This document shows, piece after piece, positions 48,727 to 57,600 of a stretch of 64,000 bases of DNA (position 1 is the stretch's first letter; each line of letters begins with the position of its first letter). A program made the position numbers and the translations under genes. This stretch comes from Clostridiales bacterium (GTDB lineage Bacteria; Bacillota; Clostridia; Oscillospirales; Oscillospiraceae), in the NCBI GenBank assembly GCA_022787565.1, contig JALFVN010000077.1, forward strand, positions 1 through 64,000, written 5' to 3'. The notes under the pieces were generated by a model. The model was not told where the DNA came from and did no database searches. It saw nothing but the letters and a program-made list of their open reading frames with translations.

Positions 48727-51700
48727 TTACCCAACGGCCGCAGGTGAACCGGAGCCAGCTTTATCCGGTTCCATAGCTTTTTTGGCGGCGGAGAGCATCA
48801 GCTTAATGCGGTTGAGCTGATTGACTTCACTGGCGCCGGGGTCATAGTCCACGGCCACGATGTTGGCCTGGGGATAGGCGCTTTTCAGGGTCTTGATCAC
48901 GCCCTTGCCCACCACATGGTTGGGCAGGCAGGCAAAAGGCTGGATGCACACGATGTTGGGCGTGCCGTGAGTGAGCAGCTCCGCCATTTCGCCGGTGAGG
49001 AACCAGCCCTCGCCGTACTGGTTGCCGATGGACAGGAAGGGTCTGGCCAGCTCCGCCACTTTGCGGATATGGATGGGCGCTTCAAAACGGCGGCTGGCCC
49101 TCAGCGCGTCCAGCGCAGGCTTTCTCAGCCGCTGTATGGCGCCCACGGCAAGCTTTGACGCCTGGGCCGAAATCCAGGTACCGCCCAGAAATTCGTGCTT
49201 GTAGCCGGCGTTATACAGACAGTAGCACAGAAAGTCCATCAGCTCCGGCACCACAGCCTCCGCCCCCTCACGCTCCAGCAGGTCCACCAGGTGGTTGTTG
49301 GCCAGGGGCATGTATTTGACCAGAATCTCGCCCACAACGCCCACTCTGGGCTTGCGCAGATCCTCCCGGATGGGCAGGGCGTCAAACGCTTCCACAATGC
49401 GGCGGCAGAGTCCGGCGTAGCTGTGCCCGCTCTTCTCCTTCACCAGAGAGTCGATGCACATGCGTAGCAGCTTCTGGTGCAGTTCGTTGGCAGAGCCGGG
49501 CACCAGCTCATAGGGGCGCACCCGGTACAGGCAGCGCATGAACAGATCGCCGTAGACCACCGCTTTTCCGGCATCCAAAACAAGGGGAAGACTCAGCTTG
49601 AAGCCGGAATTTTTCTCCATGCCGTTGGCGTTGAGAGAGATAACGGGGATGTGGGACAGACCTGCCTTGTCCAGTGCCCGGCGGATAAAGCCCACATAGT
49701 TGCTGGCCCGGCAGCAGCCGCCGGTCTGGGTCATGATGATGGCCAGATGGTCCGTGTCGTACTTGCCGGAGAGCACCGCGTCCATCACCTGCCCCACCAC
49801 AGTGATGGAGGGGAAGCAGGCGTCGTTGTTCACATATTTCAGCCCCGTGTCGATGGCGGCCCGGTTGTCATTGTCCAGTATCACCAGATGGTAGCCGTAT
49901 TTTCGGAAAACGGGGGAGAGCAGATCAAAATGGATGGGGCTCATCTGGGGGGCCAGAATGGTGTAGCCCTGGCGGAACATCTCCCGGGTAAACTCCGTGC
50001 GGCGGTAGGCCACGTCCCTGACGGAAGGAAGGCCGCTCCGCTCCTCCCGCTGCCGCATGGCGGCCAGCAGGCTCCGGATCCGGATGCGCACCGCGCCCAG
50101 ATTGTTCACCTCGTCGATCTTCAGGCAGGTATAGATCTTGCCGCAGCGTTCCAGAATATCAGAGACCTGATCGGTGGTGACGGCGTCCAGACCGCAGCCA
50201 AAGGAGTTGAGCTGGATCAGCTCCAGCTCCGGATGCAACCCCACAAACTGGGCGGCGGAGTAGAGCCGGGAGTGGTAGACCCACTGATCGTTTGCCCGCA
50301 GCGGCCGATCCGGCGTAAAGTCGATGGGCAGACTGTCCTCGCTGAGTACCGCAAGGCCATAGGAGGCAATCAGCTCGGGGATGCCGTGGTTGATCTCCGG
50401 GTCGATATGATAGGGGCGGCCCGCAAGGACGATGCCCTGCCGGTGATTGGCCTTGACCCACTCCAGTACTCTGGCACCCTCGGCCTTGATGTCCGCTTTG
50501 GCGCGGATCTGCTCCTGTACGGCGGTATGTACGGCGGCGCGGACCTCCTTTTCCGGGATGCTCCATTCCTCCCCACAGGTACGGACCAGACGGTCGGCAG
50601 CGGTCTTTTCGCTGGTGAAGGCGATAAAGGGGCGGATATAGCGTACCTTGCCGCTGGAGATCTCCTCCACGTTGTTTTTCAGGTTCTCCGGGTAAGACAC
50701 CACAATGGGGCAGTTATAGTGATTCTGGGCTCCCGGCGTTTCCTGATGCTCATAGAAAACGCAGGGATGGAAGATGGTTTTTACCCCATGGTCGATCAGC
50801 CACTGGACATGGCCGTGGGAGAGCTTGGCAGGGTAGCACTCGGACTCGGAGGGGATAGACTCCATGCCCCGGGCGTACATTTTCCGGTCCGAAAGGGGAG
50901 AGAGAACCACGGAAAAGCCCAATTCCTTGAAAAAAGTGGCCCAGAAGGGGTAATTTTCGTAAATATTCAGCACTCTGGGGATGCCGATCACACCCCGGGG
51001 GGCTTCATTTTCGGGCAGGGGCTCATAGTCGAAGAGCCGTTTCAGCTTGTAGGCGATCACATTCGGCCCCTTGTCCTGGGAAGCGCTGCCGCCCAGGCCC
51101 TTTTCGCAGCGGTTGCCGGTGATATGCCGCCTGCCGCCGGGAAATTTGTTCACCGTCAGCATACAGTGGTTGGCGCAGCCGCCGCAGCGGCCGGTGGAGC
51201 TGGTGTAGGTGAGGGCGAGCATCTCATCCAGAGAGAGCATACTGCTCTCCTGCCCGTGATAGCGCTCCCGGGCGATCAGCGCCGCGCCGAAGGCGCCCAT
51301 GATGCCGGCAATGTCCGGGCAGGTGACCTCCACACCCGCGATGCGTTCAAAGGCCCGGAGCACGGCCCGGTTATAGAAGGTGCCGCCCTGCACCACAATG
51401 TGGCGGCCCAGGGAGGCGGGGTCGGTGAGCTTGATGACCTTGTACAGGGCATTTTTGATGACGGAATAGGCAAGCCCCGCGGAGATATCCTGAACGGAAG
51501 CGCCCTCCTTCTGGGCCTGCTTCACGTTGGAGTTCATAAACACCGTGCATCGGGTACCCAGATCCACGGGATTTTCCGCAAACAGGGCCTCCTGGGCGAA
51601 CTGCTCCGCCGTAAGCCCCAAAGAGTTGGCAAAGTTCTCCAGAAAAGAGCCGCAGCCGGAGGAACAGGCCTCGTTGAGCATAATGGTGTCCACGTTGCGG

Positions 51701-52992
51701 TTTTTCAGCTTGATGCACTTCATGTCCTGACCGCCGATATCCAGCACACAGTCCACCTGGGGGTCGAAAAAGGCGGCGGCGGTGCAGTGGGCGATGGTCT
51801 CCACCTCGCCCTCGTCCAGCCCGAAGGCGGATTTCAGCAGGGCCTCGCCGTAGCCGGTGGAGCAGCCTCTGACAATATGGGCAGAGGCGGGCAGATGCTT
51901 TTTCAGCTCCTCCACGGCCCGCATGGCGGTCTTGATGGGGCTGCCCTGGTTATTGGCATAAAAGGAATACAAAAGCTGCCCTTCGCTGCCGATCAGGGCA
52001 AGCTTTGTGGTGGTGGAACCGGCGTCAATGCCCAAAAAGCAGTTGCCGGAATAGCGCTCCAGCTCCGCCTTGGGGACAACAGCCTTCGCATGGCGGGCAA
52101 CAAAGGCGTCGTACTCCTCCCGGGTGGTGAAGAGAGGCTGGACACGGTTCAGCTCAAAGGCCATCTCGATTCCGCTTTGCAGTTTTTCAATAAGGGAGGT
52201 GAGGGAGACCGCCTCCGCGTCCTCCGCCTCCAGAGCCGCGCCCATAGCGGCGAAAAGGTGGGAGTTTTCCGGGTCCACCACCATGTCCGGCGTCAGCTTC
52301 AGGGTGCGGATAAAGGCCTTTTTCAGCTCCGGCAGGAAATGGAGCGGGCCGCCCAGAAAGGCCACGCAGCCTCTGATGGGCTTGCCGCAGGCAAGACCGG
52401 AGATGGTCTGGTTCACCACGGCCTGGAAGATGGAGGCGGCAAGGTCGGCCTTGGTGGCGCCCTCGTTGATCAGGGGCTGAATGTCCGTTTTGGCAAACAC
52501 GCCGCAGCGGGCCGCGATGGGATAGATCTCCTGATAATGGGCGGCCTCCTCGTTGAGCCCCGCGGCGTCGGTCTGCAAAAGGGCAGCCATCTGGTCGATG
52601 AAGGAGCCGGTACCGCCGGCGCAGACGCCGTTCATGCGCTCCTCCAGACCGCCCTTGAAGTAGATGATCTTTGCGTCCTCACCGCCCAGCTCAATGGCCA
52701 CGTCGGTCTGGGGCGCAGTAAACTGCAGGGCGGAGGCGACTGCCACCACTTCCTGCACAAAGTCGATCCCCAGCGCCTTGCCCAGATTGATGGAGCCGGA
52801 ACCGGTGATCTTCACCTTCAGCCGGCACTCCCCGGTCTGACTCAGCGCCTCCTGCAGAAGCTGGCCCAGAGCCTCCCGGGTGTGGGCCCGGTGCCGCGCA
52901 TATTTCCCAAAAATGATCTCGCCTTTTTCATCCAGCAATACCAGCTTGACTGTGGTAGAGCCGATGTCTATTCCTGCACGATAGTATTGCAT
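48727..52992 (-). CDS. Fused 2-hydroxyacyl-CoA dehydratase activator-type protein
   Basis: 1421 residues from the ATG at 52992 (AGGAAGG upstream; the frame opens 12 codons earlier). Two ASKHA-fold BadF/HgdC activase domains in tandem: the first with GIDIGSTTVKLVL and CAGGTGSFIDQMA, the second with GIDAGSTTTKLAL and ACSSGCGSF. Each has the Cys expected to help ligate a bridging [4Fe-4S] cluster. Then come a DUF2229 region with CGGCANHC and a C-terminal dehydratase-like part (HYNCPIVVSYP, FGCGLDAVTTDQ). The family couples ATP hydrolysis to electron injection into 2-hydroxyacyl-CoA dehydratases. No dehydratase subunits are adjacent, so the partner is elsewhere or the protein has another reductive role. 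Confidence 0.93.
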   Translation of the reverse strand: MQYYRAGIDIGSTTVKLVLLDEKGEIIFGKYARHRAHTREALGQLLQEALSQTGECRLKVKITGSGSINLGKALGIDFVQEVVAVASALQFTAPQTDVAIELGGEDAKIIYFKGGLEERMNGVCAGGTGSFIDQMAALLQTDAAGLNEEAAHYQEIYPIAARCGVFAKTDIQPLINEGATKADLAASIFQAVVNQTISGLACGKPIRGCVAFLGGPLHFLPELKKAFIRTLKLTPDMVVDPENSHLFAAMGAALEAEDAEAVSLTSLIEKLQSGIEMAFELNRVQPLFTTREEYDAFVARHAKAVVPKAELERYSGNCFLGIDAGSTTTKLALIGSEGQLLYSFYANNQGSPIKTAMRAVEELKKHLPASAHIVRGCSTGYGEALLKSAFGLDEGEVETIAHCTAAAFFDPQVDCVLDIGGQDMKCIKLKNRNVDTIMLNEACSSGCGSFLENFANSLGLTAEQFAQEALFAENPVDLGTRCTVFMNSNVKQAQKEGASVQDISAGLAYSVIKNALYKVIKLTDPASLGRHIVVQGGTFYNRAVLRAFERIAGVEVTCPDIAGIMGAFGAALIARERYHGQESSMLSLDEMLALTYTSSTGRCGGCANHCMLTVNKFPGGRRHITGNRCEKGLGGSASQDKGPNVIAYKLKRLFDYEPLPENEAPRGVIGIPRVLNIYENYPFWATFFKELGFSVVLSPLSDRKMYARGMESIPSESECYPAKLSHGHVQWLIDHGVKTIFHPCVFYEHQETPGAQNHYNCPIVVSYPENLKNNVEEISSGKVRYIRPFIAFTSEKTAADRLVRTCGEEWSIPEKEVRAAVHTAVQEQIRAKADIKAEGARVLEWVKANHRQGIVLAGRPYHIDPEINHGIPELIASYGLAVLSEDSLPIDFTPDRPLRANDQWVYHSRLYSAAQFVGLHPELELIQLNSFGCGLDAVTTDQVSDILERCGKIYTCLKIDEVNNLGAVRIRIRSLLAAMRQREERSGLPSVRDVAYRRTEFTREMFRQGYTILAPQMSPIHFDLLSPVFRKYGYHLVILDNDNRAAIDTGLKYVNNDACFPSITVVGQVMDAVLSGKYDTDHLAIIMTQTGGCCRASNYVGFIRRALDKAGLSHIPVISLNANGMEKNSGFKLSLPLVLDAGKAVVYGDLFMRCLYRVRPYELVPGSANELHQKLLRMCIDSLVKEKSGHSYAGLCRRIVEAFDALPIREDLRKPRVGVVGEILVKYMPLANNHLVDLLEREGAEAVVPELMDFLCYCLYNAGYKHEFLGGTWISAQASKLAVGAIQRLRKPALDALRASRRFEAPIHIRKVAELARPFLSIGNQYGEGWFLTGEMAELLTHGTPNIVCIQPFACLPNHVVGKGVIKTLKSAYPQANIVAVDYDPGASEVNQLNRIKLMLSAAKKAMEPDKAGSGSPAAVG

Positions 52993-53142
52993 GTCCTGTC
53001 CTTCCTGTCTGTGCCGATCATGATTCAAAGTATCTTAACTCCATTTGCCGCAGAAATAAATAAAAAAATTTGAACTAATTATAAACTTTTTCGCTGTTAA
53101 TATTGTGTTAAGATTGTATGATCCGGGAAAACTGATGTTACC

Positions 53143-53171
53143 TTGTGAAAAACAGGACCATGTGATATGAT
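53143..53171 (+). promoter_or_regulatory. Promoter of the XRE membrane-protein gene
   Basis: TTGTGA (53143-53148), 17-base spacer, TATGAT (53166-53171), about 105 bases before the start codon. The remainder of the divergent gap (53029-53276) is AT-rich with a minus-strand TATAAT at 53083-53078, a possible -10 for the activase gene. Confidence 0.6.
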
Positions 53172-53276
53172 AAACCCAAACTAAACTGATGGTTTACACC
53201 GTTCTGCTCCGGGTAGCTTTACTTTCCGGGAAGACAGGGTTTACGATTGCCCCATCCAATTGAGAGAGGTTATTTC

Positions 53277-53672
53277 ATGAAAAACAAAAGCATGGGCGAA
53301 CTGATCAGCGGGCTGAGAAAAGAAAAGGGCATGACCCAGAGAGAGCTTGCGGAACAGATGAACGTGACGGACAAGGCCGTGTCCAAATGGGAGCGGGATC
53401 TTTCCTGCCCGGATATCAATTCTTTGCCCCGCCTGGCGGAGGTGCTGGGGATATCTGTTGAGGAGCTTTTGAACACGTCCAGAAAAGATGAGGCGACGGA
53501 GAGCAAGACCGGCGCCGTGGCGGACCTGGTGTTCAGGGCCATACCGGTGGCCATGGGGGTGGCAGTGGTTGTCACATCCCTGCTGCACAGCATAGATCTG
53601 TACTCCGGCTTCTCCATGCTGGGCATTGGACTGGCCTGTACGGGGATCAGCCTTTTAAGAAAAGAGAAGTAA
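53277..53672 (+). CDS. XRE-family regulator with C-terminal membrane segments
   Basis: 131 residues from the ATG at 53277 (GAGAGGT upstream). HTH at about 6-62 (ELISGLRKEKGMTQRELAEQ, then VTDKAVSKWERDLSCPD); a linker; two hydrophobic stretches (about 82-100 and 104-122). Such HTH proteins with short membrane tails are common in Clostridia and may sense envelope state. Two bases separate it from the TraX-like gene, so it may regulate that unit. Confidence 0.88.
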   Translation: MKNKSMGELISGLRKEKGMTQRELAEQMNVTDKAVSKWERDLSCPDINSLPRLAEVLGISVEELLNTSRKDEATESKTGAVADLVFRAIPVAMGVAVVVTSLLHSIDLYSGFSMLGIGLACTGISLLRKEK

Positions 53673-53673
53673 C

Positions 53674-54414
53674 ATGAAAAAAGCGGACAGAGACAACAGA
53701 AGCTTCGGTATAGACGCAGTTTCCCTGCGTCTGCTTGCCATTGCGTTTATGGTGCTGGACCACCTGTGGGCTGCGGTTGTGCCGGGAAATCTGTGGATGA
53801 CCTGCGCAGGAAGGCTGGCTTTTCCCATCTTTGCCTTTCAGCTCTGTGAGGGCTACCGGCATACGGGGGACTTTCGGCGTTACTGCCTGCGGCTGCTGCT
53901 TTTTGCGCTGCTGTCGGAGATCCCCTTCAACCTGTTTTACGCCGGGTCGGTGATCTTTCCCTTTCATCAGAATGTGATGTTTACCCTGCTGCTGGGCCTG
54001 CTGGCCATACGGCAGGCGGACATGCTCCGCCGGGAACAGGGGATAAAAAGAAAGAGCCTGCGCTGTCTGGCTCTGCTGCTGATTTTCGCCGGGGGCGTGG
54101 TGTTTTTCCTGGATTACGGGTTGATGGGCGTGATGACGGTGCTGTGCTTTTATGTGTTCCGGGACTACCGGCTGTTCCAGCTGGCGGCCATGGCGGTGCT
54201 GAACATCTTCGCCTTTGAAGGGCAGACCATCCCCGTAAGCCTTTTCGGTCTGGCCTGTGATTTTCCCATACAGGGCTTTGCCCTGCTGGCCCTGCCCCTG
54301 ATCTGGCTGTATAACGGCCAAAAAGGTCCGGGCGGAAAGGGCCTGCGGCTTTTCTGGTATATCTTCTATCCGCTGCACATGCTGGCGCTGTATTTTATCC
54401 AGCGGATCATTTAA
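53674..54414 (+). CDS. TraX-like membrane acyltransferase family protein
   Basis: 246 residues with about eight membrane segments. The N-terminal RLLAIAFMVLDHLWA, GRLAFPIFAFQLCEGYRHT and FALLSEIPFNLFY and the C-terminal FWYIFYPLHMLALYFI fit the TraX family (PF05857), related to acyltransferase-3 proteins. In F-type plasmids TraX acetylates pilin; in Firmicutes the substrate is unknown, perhaps a surface polymer. Likely co-transcribed with the XRE gene. Confidence 0.88.
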   Translation: MKKADRDNRSFGIDAVSLRLLAIAFMVLDHLWAAVVPGNLWMTCAGRLAFPIFAFQLCEGYRHTGDFRRYCLRLLLFALLSEIPFNLFYAGSVIFPFHQNVMFTLLLGLLAIRQADMLRREQGIKRKSLRCLALLLIFAGGVVFFLDYGLMGVMTVLCFYVFRDYRLFQLAAMAVLNIFAFEGQTIPVSLFGLACDFPIQGFALLALPLIWLYNGQKGPGGKGLRLFWYIFYPLHMLALYFIQRII

Positions 54415-54429
54415 GGGAGGGAGAAACAG

Positions 54430-54831
54430 ATGAAAGAATTGATGAGCAGCAATATCTACGACGCTGCCGGCGCAGTGCTCATTGCCGGAAGCTGCCTGGA
54501 GAGTACCCACCCCAAAGCCTTTGCCCTGCTGGCAGAGGGAATGGACAGAGTATACACCCTGTGCCTGGAGCAGACCCATATCAACATGGCTATCACCAAA
54601 ATTGCCGCCATGCTGGGCACCGGGCAGATCCAACGGCTGGTTTTCGCTTCTGTGGACCGCTCGCCCCACTGTGTGCAGCTGCACTACATAAAACACGAGC
54701 TCCAACGGACCATGGAGATCAGAATCCCGGTGGAGAGCTATGTGGCAGTGGGGGACAGCTGCGTGAAAGTGAGCGAGGCGGCGGTGGAGGCTTCAAAGTC
54801 GCTGGCCCGCCTCGCGGAAGTATTCCCATAA
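54430..54831 (+). CDS. Conserved hypothetical protein
   Basis: 133 residues, not recognised. GSCLESTHPKAFALLAEGMD, a conserved-looking THINMAITKIAAMLGTG and VFASVDRSPHCVQLHYIKHE suggest a small alpha/beta protein with possibly functional Cys and His residues. It begins 15 bases after the TraX-like gene behind a GGAGGGAG site and is probably in the same operon. No signal peptide or membrane segment. Confidence 0.7.
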   Translation: MKELMSSNIYDAAGAVLIAGSCLESTHPKAFALLAEGMDRVYTLCLEQTHINMAITKIAAMLGTGQIQRLVFASVDRSPHCVQLHYIKHELQRTMEIRIPVESYVAVGDSCVKVSEAAVEASKSLARLAEVFP

Positions 54832-54841
54832 AAATGGCGGA

Positions 54842-54903
54842 GGATCCCGTGCGCAGAACATTAAGGTTCTGTTTACGGGATCCTTCGCTGCGCTCAGGAT
54901 GAC
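54842..54903. repeat. Dispersed palindromic repeat, partial copy
   Basis: GGATCCCGT and ACGGGATCC form a stem, followed by TTCGCTGCGCTCAGGATGAC. The same TTCGCT-x-CGCTCAG-A/G-ATGAC end occurs at 61849-61868. It marks a REP/MITE-like family scattered between genes. Confidence 0.75.
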
Positions 54904-54909
54904 CGTGCT

Positions 54910-56256
54910 TTAGTATACCTGCCAGCGCAGGGCGAAGGCGGTAAGGTAAAACAGGGAAAAAAGAGCCAGCAGGCCCGTCAGAACATTGTCGGCCCAGGGG
55001 CGTTTGCTGAGGGAGGACAAGGCCATAGGCAGAGGGAGCAGTGCGGCCAGATATCTGGGCGCGCTCAGCAGCCATGTGGCCCCGATGGCGATGACGAAAT
55101 AGGCCAGAAACCAGGCGGTATAGGAGGGACGCAGCCGCTTTGCCGCAGAAAGCATAAGCACAAGGCTTCCAAAAGTGCAGATCAGGTTGGGCAGCCACAG
55201 GCCCAGCACTATGGTGGGGTCTGAGGCATAATTCTCCACTGCCTCCCGGAGCTGATAGGAGGCGGTATTGAAGAAAAAGCCCATGTGCTGGCCCCAGTGC
55301 TGGCCCTGATATTCCATGAATTTGAAGGGGTCGCCGGAGACGGCGTAATTCACCGCGCAGTAGGCCCCAAAGCCCAGCGGGATCAGAAGCAGGGCCGCAA
55401 AGCGCAGCAGGGGGCGAGGGGGCTTTTTCCCTTTGGCCAGGGAGGACACCAGCTCAAAAAACAGCGGCACAAACAGCATCAGCCCCAGAGAGCGGGTGAA
55501 GGAAGCCAGCGCGCCGAAAAGACAGCCGGCGAGCCAGCGGCCCTTTCTGGCGCAATACACGCAGAGGGCGCAGAGCAGAAGAAAAAGGCTCTCGCTCATG
55601 GGGGCGGCGAAGAAAAAGGCGCCGGGCATCAGACACAGATATTTCAGTGTCCGCACAGCGCCGGCATGACCCATGTCCAGCCGGGCCAGCCGGTAAATCA
55701 CGCAGCCCGCCCCGGCAAAGGACAGGGCGGAGACCAGAAGGCCCGCATAGAGATAATTCCGTACAAAAATGTGCATCAACCGAATTGCCAGCGGATAACC
55801 CGGCAGGAACACCAGCTGCACCAGCCGGTCCATGCTGCCCTCGGAGAGATACCAGTCCCTTGCAATGTCCAGGTAGTGGGTACTGTCGGCGCAGGTCCAG
55901 AAGCGGAGATATTCCCGGAAGCTCCCGCCATAACCGGCTGATACGCGGATCAGATAGGTCAGCAGGAGAATAAAAAGCCCATAGCATAACAGGCCCAGGA
56001 AGATCTTCAGACCCATATGAGGCGGCTCGCCGCCGGTTTCGGCCGGGGAGGGAGAAGCTTTGCGCCAGAAGTCCATCCAACCGGGGACAAAGCGCAGGCA
56101 CACCCCGGCAAACAGCGCTGCGCAGACAAAGGCCGACACGCGGCCGTAACCCGGCGCGTCTGTGCCGGCGTACCAGTAAATATACAGCCCGCTCAAAACC
56201 AGCAGCCCGGCGGCGGAGATCAGGAATTCAGGTGTTTTCCAAAGCGTTTTTTTCAT
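54910..56256 (-). CDS. PIG-V-like integral membrane mannosyltransferase
   Basis: 448 residues with about 11-12 membrane segments. An extracytoplasmic loop early in the protein carries RFWTCADSTHYLDIARDWY, the acidic W-D-x-x-H/Y-Y pattern of GT-C enzymes, followed by FLPGYPLAIRLMHI, and AAPMSESLFLLLCALCVYC (the 'x-P-x-S-E-S-L-F' block of PIG-V/GPI mannosyltransferase II). Prokaryotic members transfer mannose from polyprenyl-phosphate donors to surface glycans or proteins. It stands alone and reads towards the TraX unit. Confidence 0.82.
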   Translation of the reverse strand: MKKTLWKTPEFLISAAGLLVLSGLYIYWYAGTDAPGYGRVSAFVCAALFAGVCLRFVPGWMDFWRKASPSPAETGGEPPHMGLKIFLGLLCYGLFILLLTYLIRVSAGYGGSFREYLRFWTCADSTHYLDIARDWYLSEGSMDRLVQLVFLPGYPLAIRLMHIFVRNYLYAGLLVSALSFAGAGCVIYRLARLDMGHAGAVRTLKYLCLMPGAFFFAAPMSESLFLLLCALCVYCARKGRWLAGCLFGALASFTRSLGLMLFVPLFFELVSSLAKGKKPPRPLLRFAALLLIPLGFGAYCAVNYAVSGDPFKFMEYQGQHWGQHMGFFFNTASYQLREAVENYASDPTIVLGLWLPNLICTFGSLVLMLSAAKRLRPSYTAWFLAYFVIAIGATWLLSAPRYLAALLPLPMALSSLSKRPWADNVLTGLLALFSLFYLTAFALRWQVY

Positions 56257-56348
56257 GGTGAACAGAGATCATTGCCTTTCCTTGTATGCGTCGAGTTTAT
56301 CACGGCGGGGGATAAAACGCAAATTAAGCTTTTCTTAACGAAATGGGT

Positions 56349-56377
56349 TTGACAGGTTTCGGCGGCCGCAATATAAT
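56349..56377 (+). promoter_or_regulatory. Consensus sigma-A promoter of the aldo/keto reductase gene
   Basis: TTGACA (56349-56354), 17-base spacer, TATAAT (56372-56377): a perfect match, 32 bases before the start codon. Suggests strong constitutive expression. Confidence 0.85.
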
Positions 56378-56408
56378 GAAGGCAATAACAAAGCGGAGGT
56401 ACAGGATC

Positions 56409-57530
56409 ATGACAAAAAAACTTGGCTTCGGACTGATGCGTCTGCCCAGAATAGACCCAAACGATGAAGCGAGCATTGATATGGAGCAGCTGAAAGCGAT
56501 GGTGGATCTGTTCATCAGCCGGGGCTTTACCTATTTTGATACGGCCTGGATGTACTGCGGCTACCAGAGCGAGAGCGCGGTGAAGCCTGCCCTGACGGAG
56601 CGCTACCCCAGAGACCGCTTCACCCTCACCACCAAGCTCCATGCGGACTATGTAAAATCTTTTGAGGACAGGGACAGAATATTCAAGACCCAGTTGGAAA
56701 AAACCGGCGTGGAATACTTTGATTATTATCTGATCCACGACGTGGGGCCGCTGCACAACCAGGTATACGAAAAGTATGACTGCTACAATTGGCTCCGGGA
56801 GAAAAAGGAGCAGGGTCTGGTAAAGCACATGGGCTTTTCTTTCCACGACACGCCGGAATTTCTGGACAAGGTGCTGACCGATCACCCGGAGATGGAATTC
56901 GTGCAGCTCCAGCTGAACTATCTGGATTGGGACAGCGAAGGCATCCAGTCCCGCAAATGCTACGAGACGGCGAAGAAGCACGGCAAGAAGGTCATCGTCA
57001 TGGAGCCGGTGAAGGGCGGCACCCTGGCCAAGCTGCCGGAGGAGGCGGAAAAGCTGTTCAGGACTTACGCGCCAGACAGGTCCATCCCCTCCTGGGCCAT
57101 CCGCTTTGCCGCCAGTCTGGACAATGTTTTTATGGTGCTCAGCGGCATGAGCAGCATGGAACAGATGGAGGATAACACCTCGTATATGCAGGACTTCCGA
57201 CCCCTGAATGAGGAGGAGCAGGCCATTGTCCGGCAGACGGTGGACATCATCAACCGCAGCATCGCCATTCCCTGCACCGGCTGCTCCTACTGCACCGACG
57301 GCTGCCCCATGAAGATTGCCATCCCCAAGTATTTTTCCCTCTATAACCTGGATATGCAGGAGAGCCGGGAAAAGGACTGGACCTCTCAGGGCGGATATTA
57401 TGACAATTATGAGGGCAAATTCGGCCTGGCGGGAGATTGCATCAAGTGCGGCCGCTGCGAAAAGATCTGTCCCCAGCATCTGCCCATCCGGAAATATCTT
57501 GAGGATGTGGCGGCCCATTTCGGGAAATAA
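56409..57530 (+). CDS. Aldo/keto reductase with C-terminal 2[4Fe-4S] ferredoxin domain
   Basis: 373 residues from the ATG at 56409 (CGGAGG upstream). A TIM-barrel oxidoreductase: GFGLMRLPRID, FDTAWMYCGYQSE (Asp and Tyr of the active site), LTTKLHADYVK, YYLIHDVGP and FHDTPEFLDKV. The C-terminal ~90 residues add two clusters: CTGCSYCTDGCP and CIKCGRCEKICP. This fused class is common in strict anaerobes and probably exchanges electrons with ferredoxin as well as NAD(P)H. The substrate is unknown. Confidence 0.93.
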   Translation: MTKKLGFGLMRLPRIDPNDEASIDMEQLKAMVDLFISRGFTYFDTAWMYCGYQSESAVKPALTERYPRDRFTLTTKLHADYVKSFEDRDRIFKTQLEKTGVEYFDYYLIHDVGPLHNQVYEKYDCYNWLREKKEQGLVKHMGFSFHDTPEFLDKVLTDHPEMEFVQLQLNYLDWDSEGIQSRKCYETAKKHGKKVIVMEPVKGGTLAKLPEEAEKLFRTYAPDRSIPSWAIRFAASLDNVFMVLSGMSSMEQMEDNTSYMQDFRPLNEEEQAIVRQTVDIINRSIAIPCTGCSYCTDGCPMKIAIPKYFSLYNLDMQESREKDWTSQGGYYDNYEGKFGLAGDCIKCGRCEKICPQHLPIRKYLEDVAAHFGK

Positions 57531-57545
57531 ACGACAGCAATATTT

Positions 57546-57586
57546 TACCCCTCCGGGAGCACAGGCTTCCCGGAGGGGTATAACTG
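57546..57586. terminator. Bidirectional terminator between reductase and pgi
   Basis: TACCCCTCCGGGA and TCCCGGAGGGGTA (57546-57558, 57568-57580) make a 13-bp stem. On the minus strand it is followed by AAAATATTG, on the plus strand by TAACTGTTTC, so T-runs are modest. Confidence 0.75.
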
Positions 57587-57600
57587 TTTCGTCTGGAAAA

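Noticed and set aside
49477-53073. 1198-codon open frame on the plus strand
   Set aside because: Exact antisense shadow of the activase gene, which has clear family motifs; the plus-strand product has no recognisable domain and low-complexity composition caused by GC-rich codons.
54430-54831. Assigning the 133-residue protein to a named enzyme family
   Set aside because: No motif strong enough; left as hypothetical.
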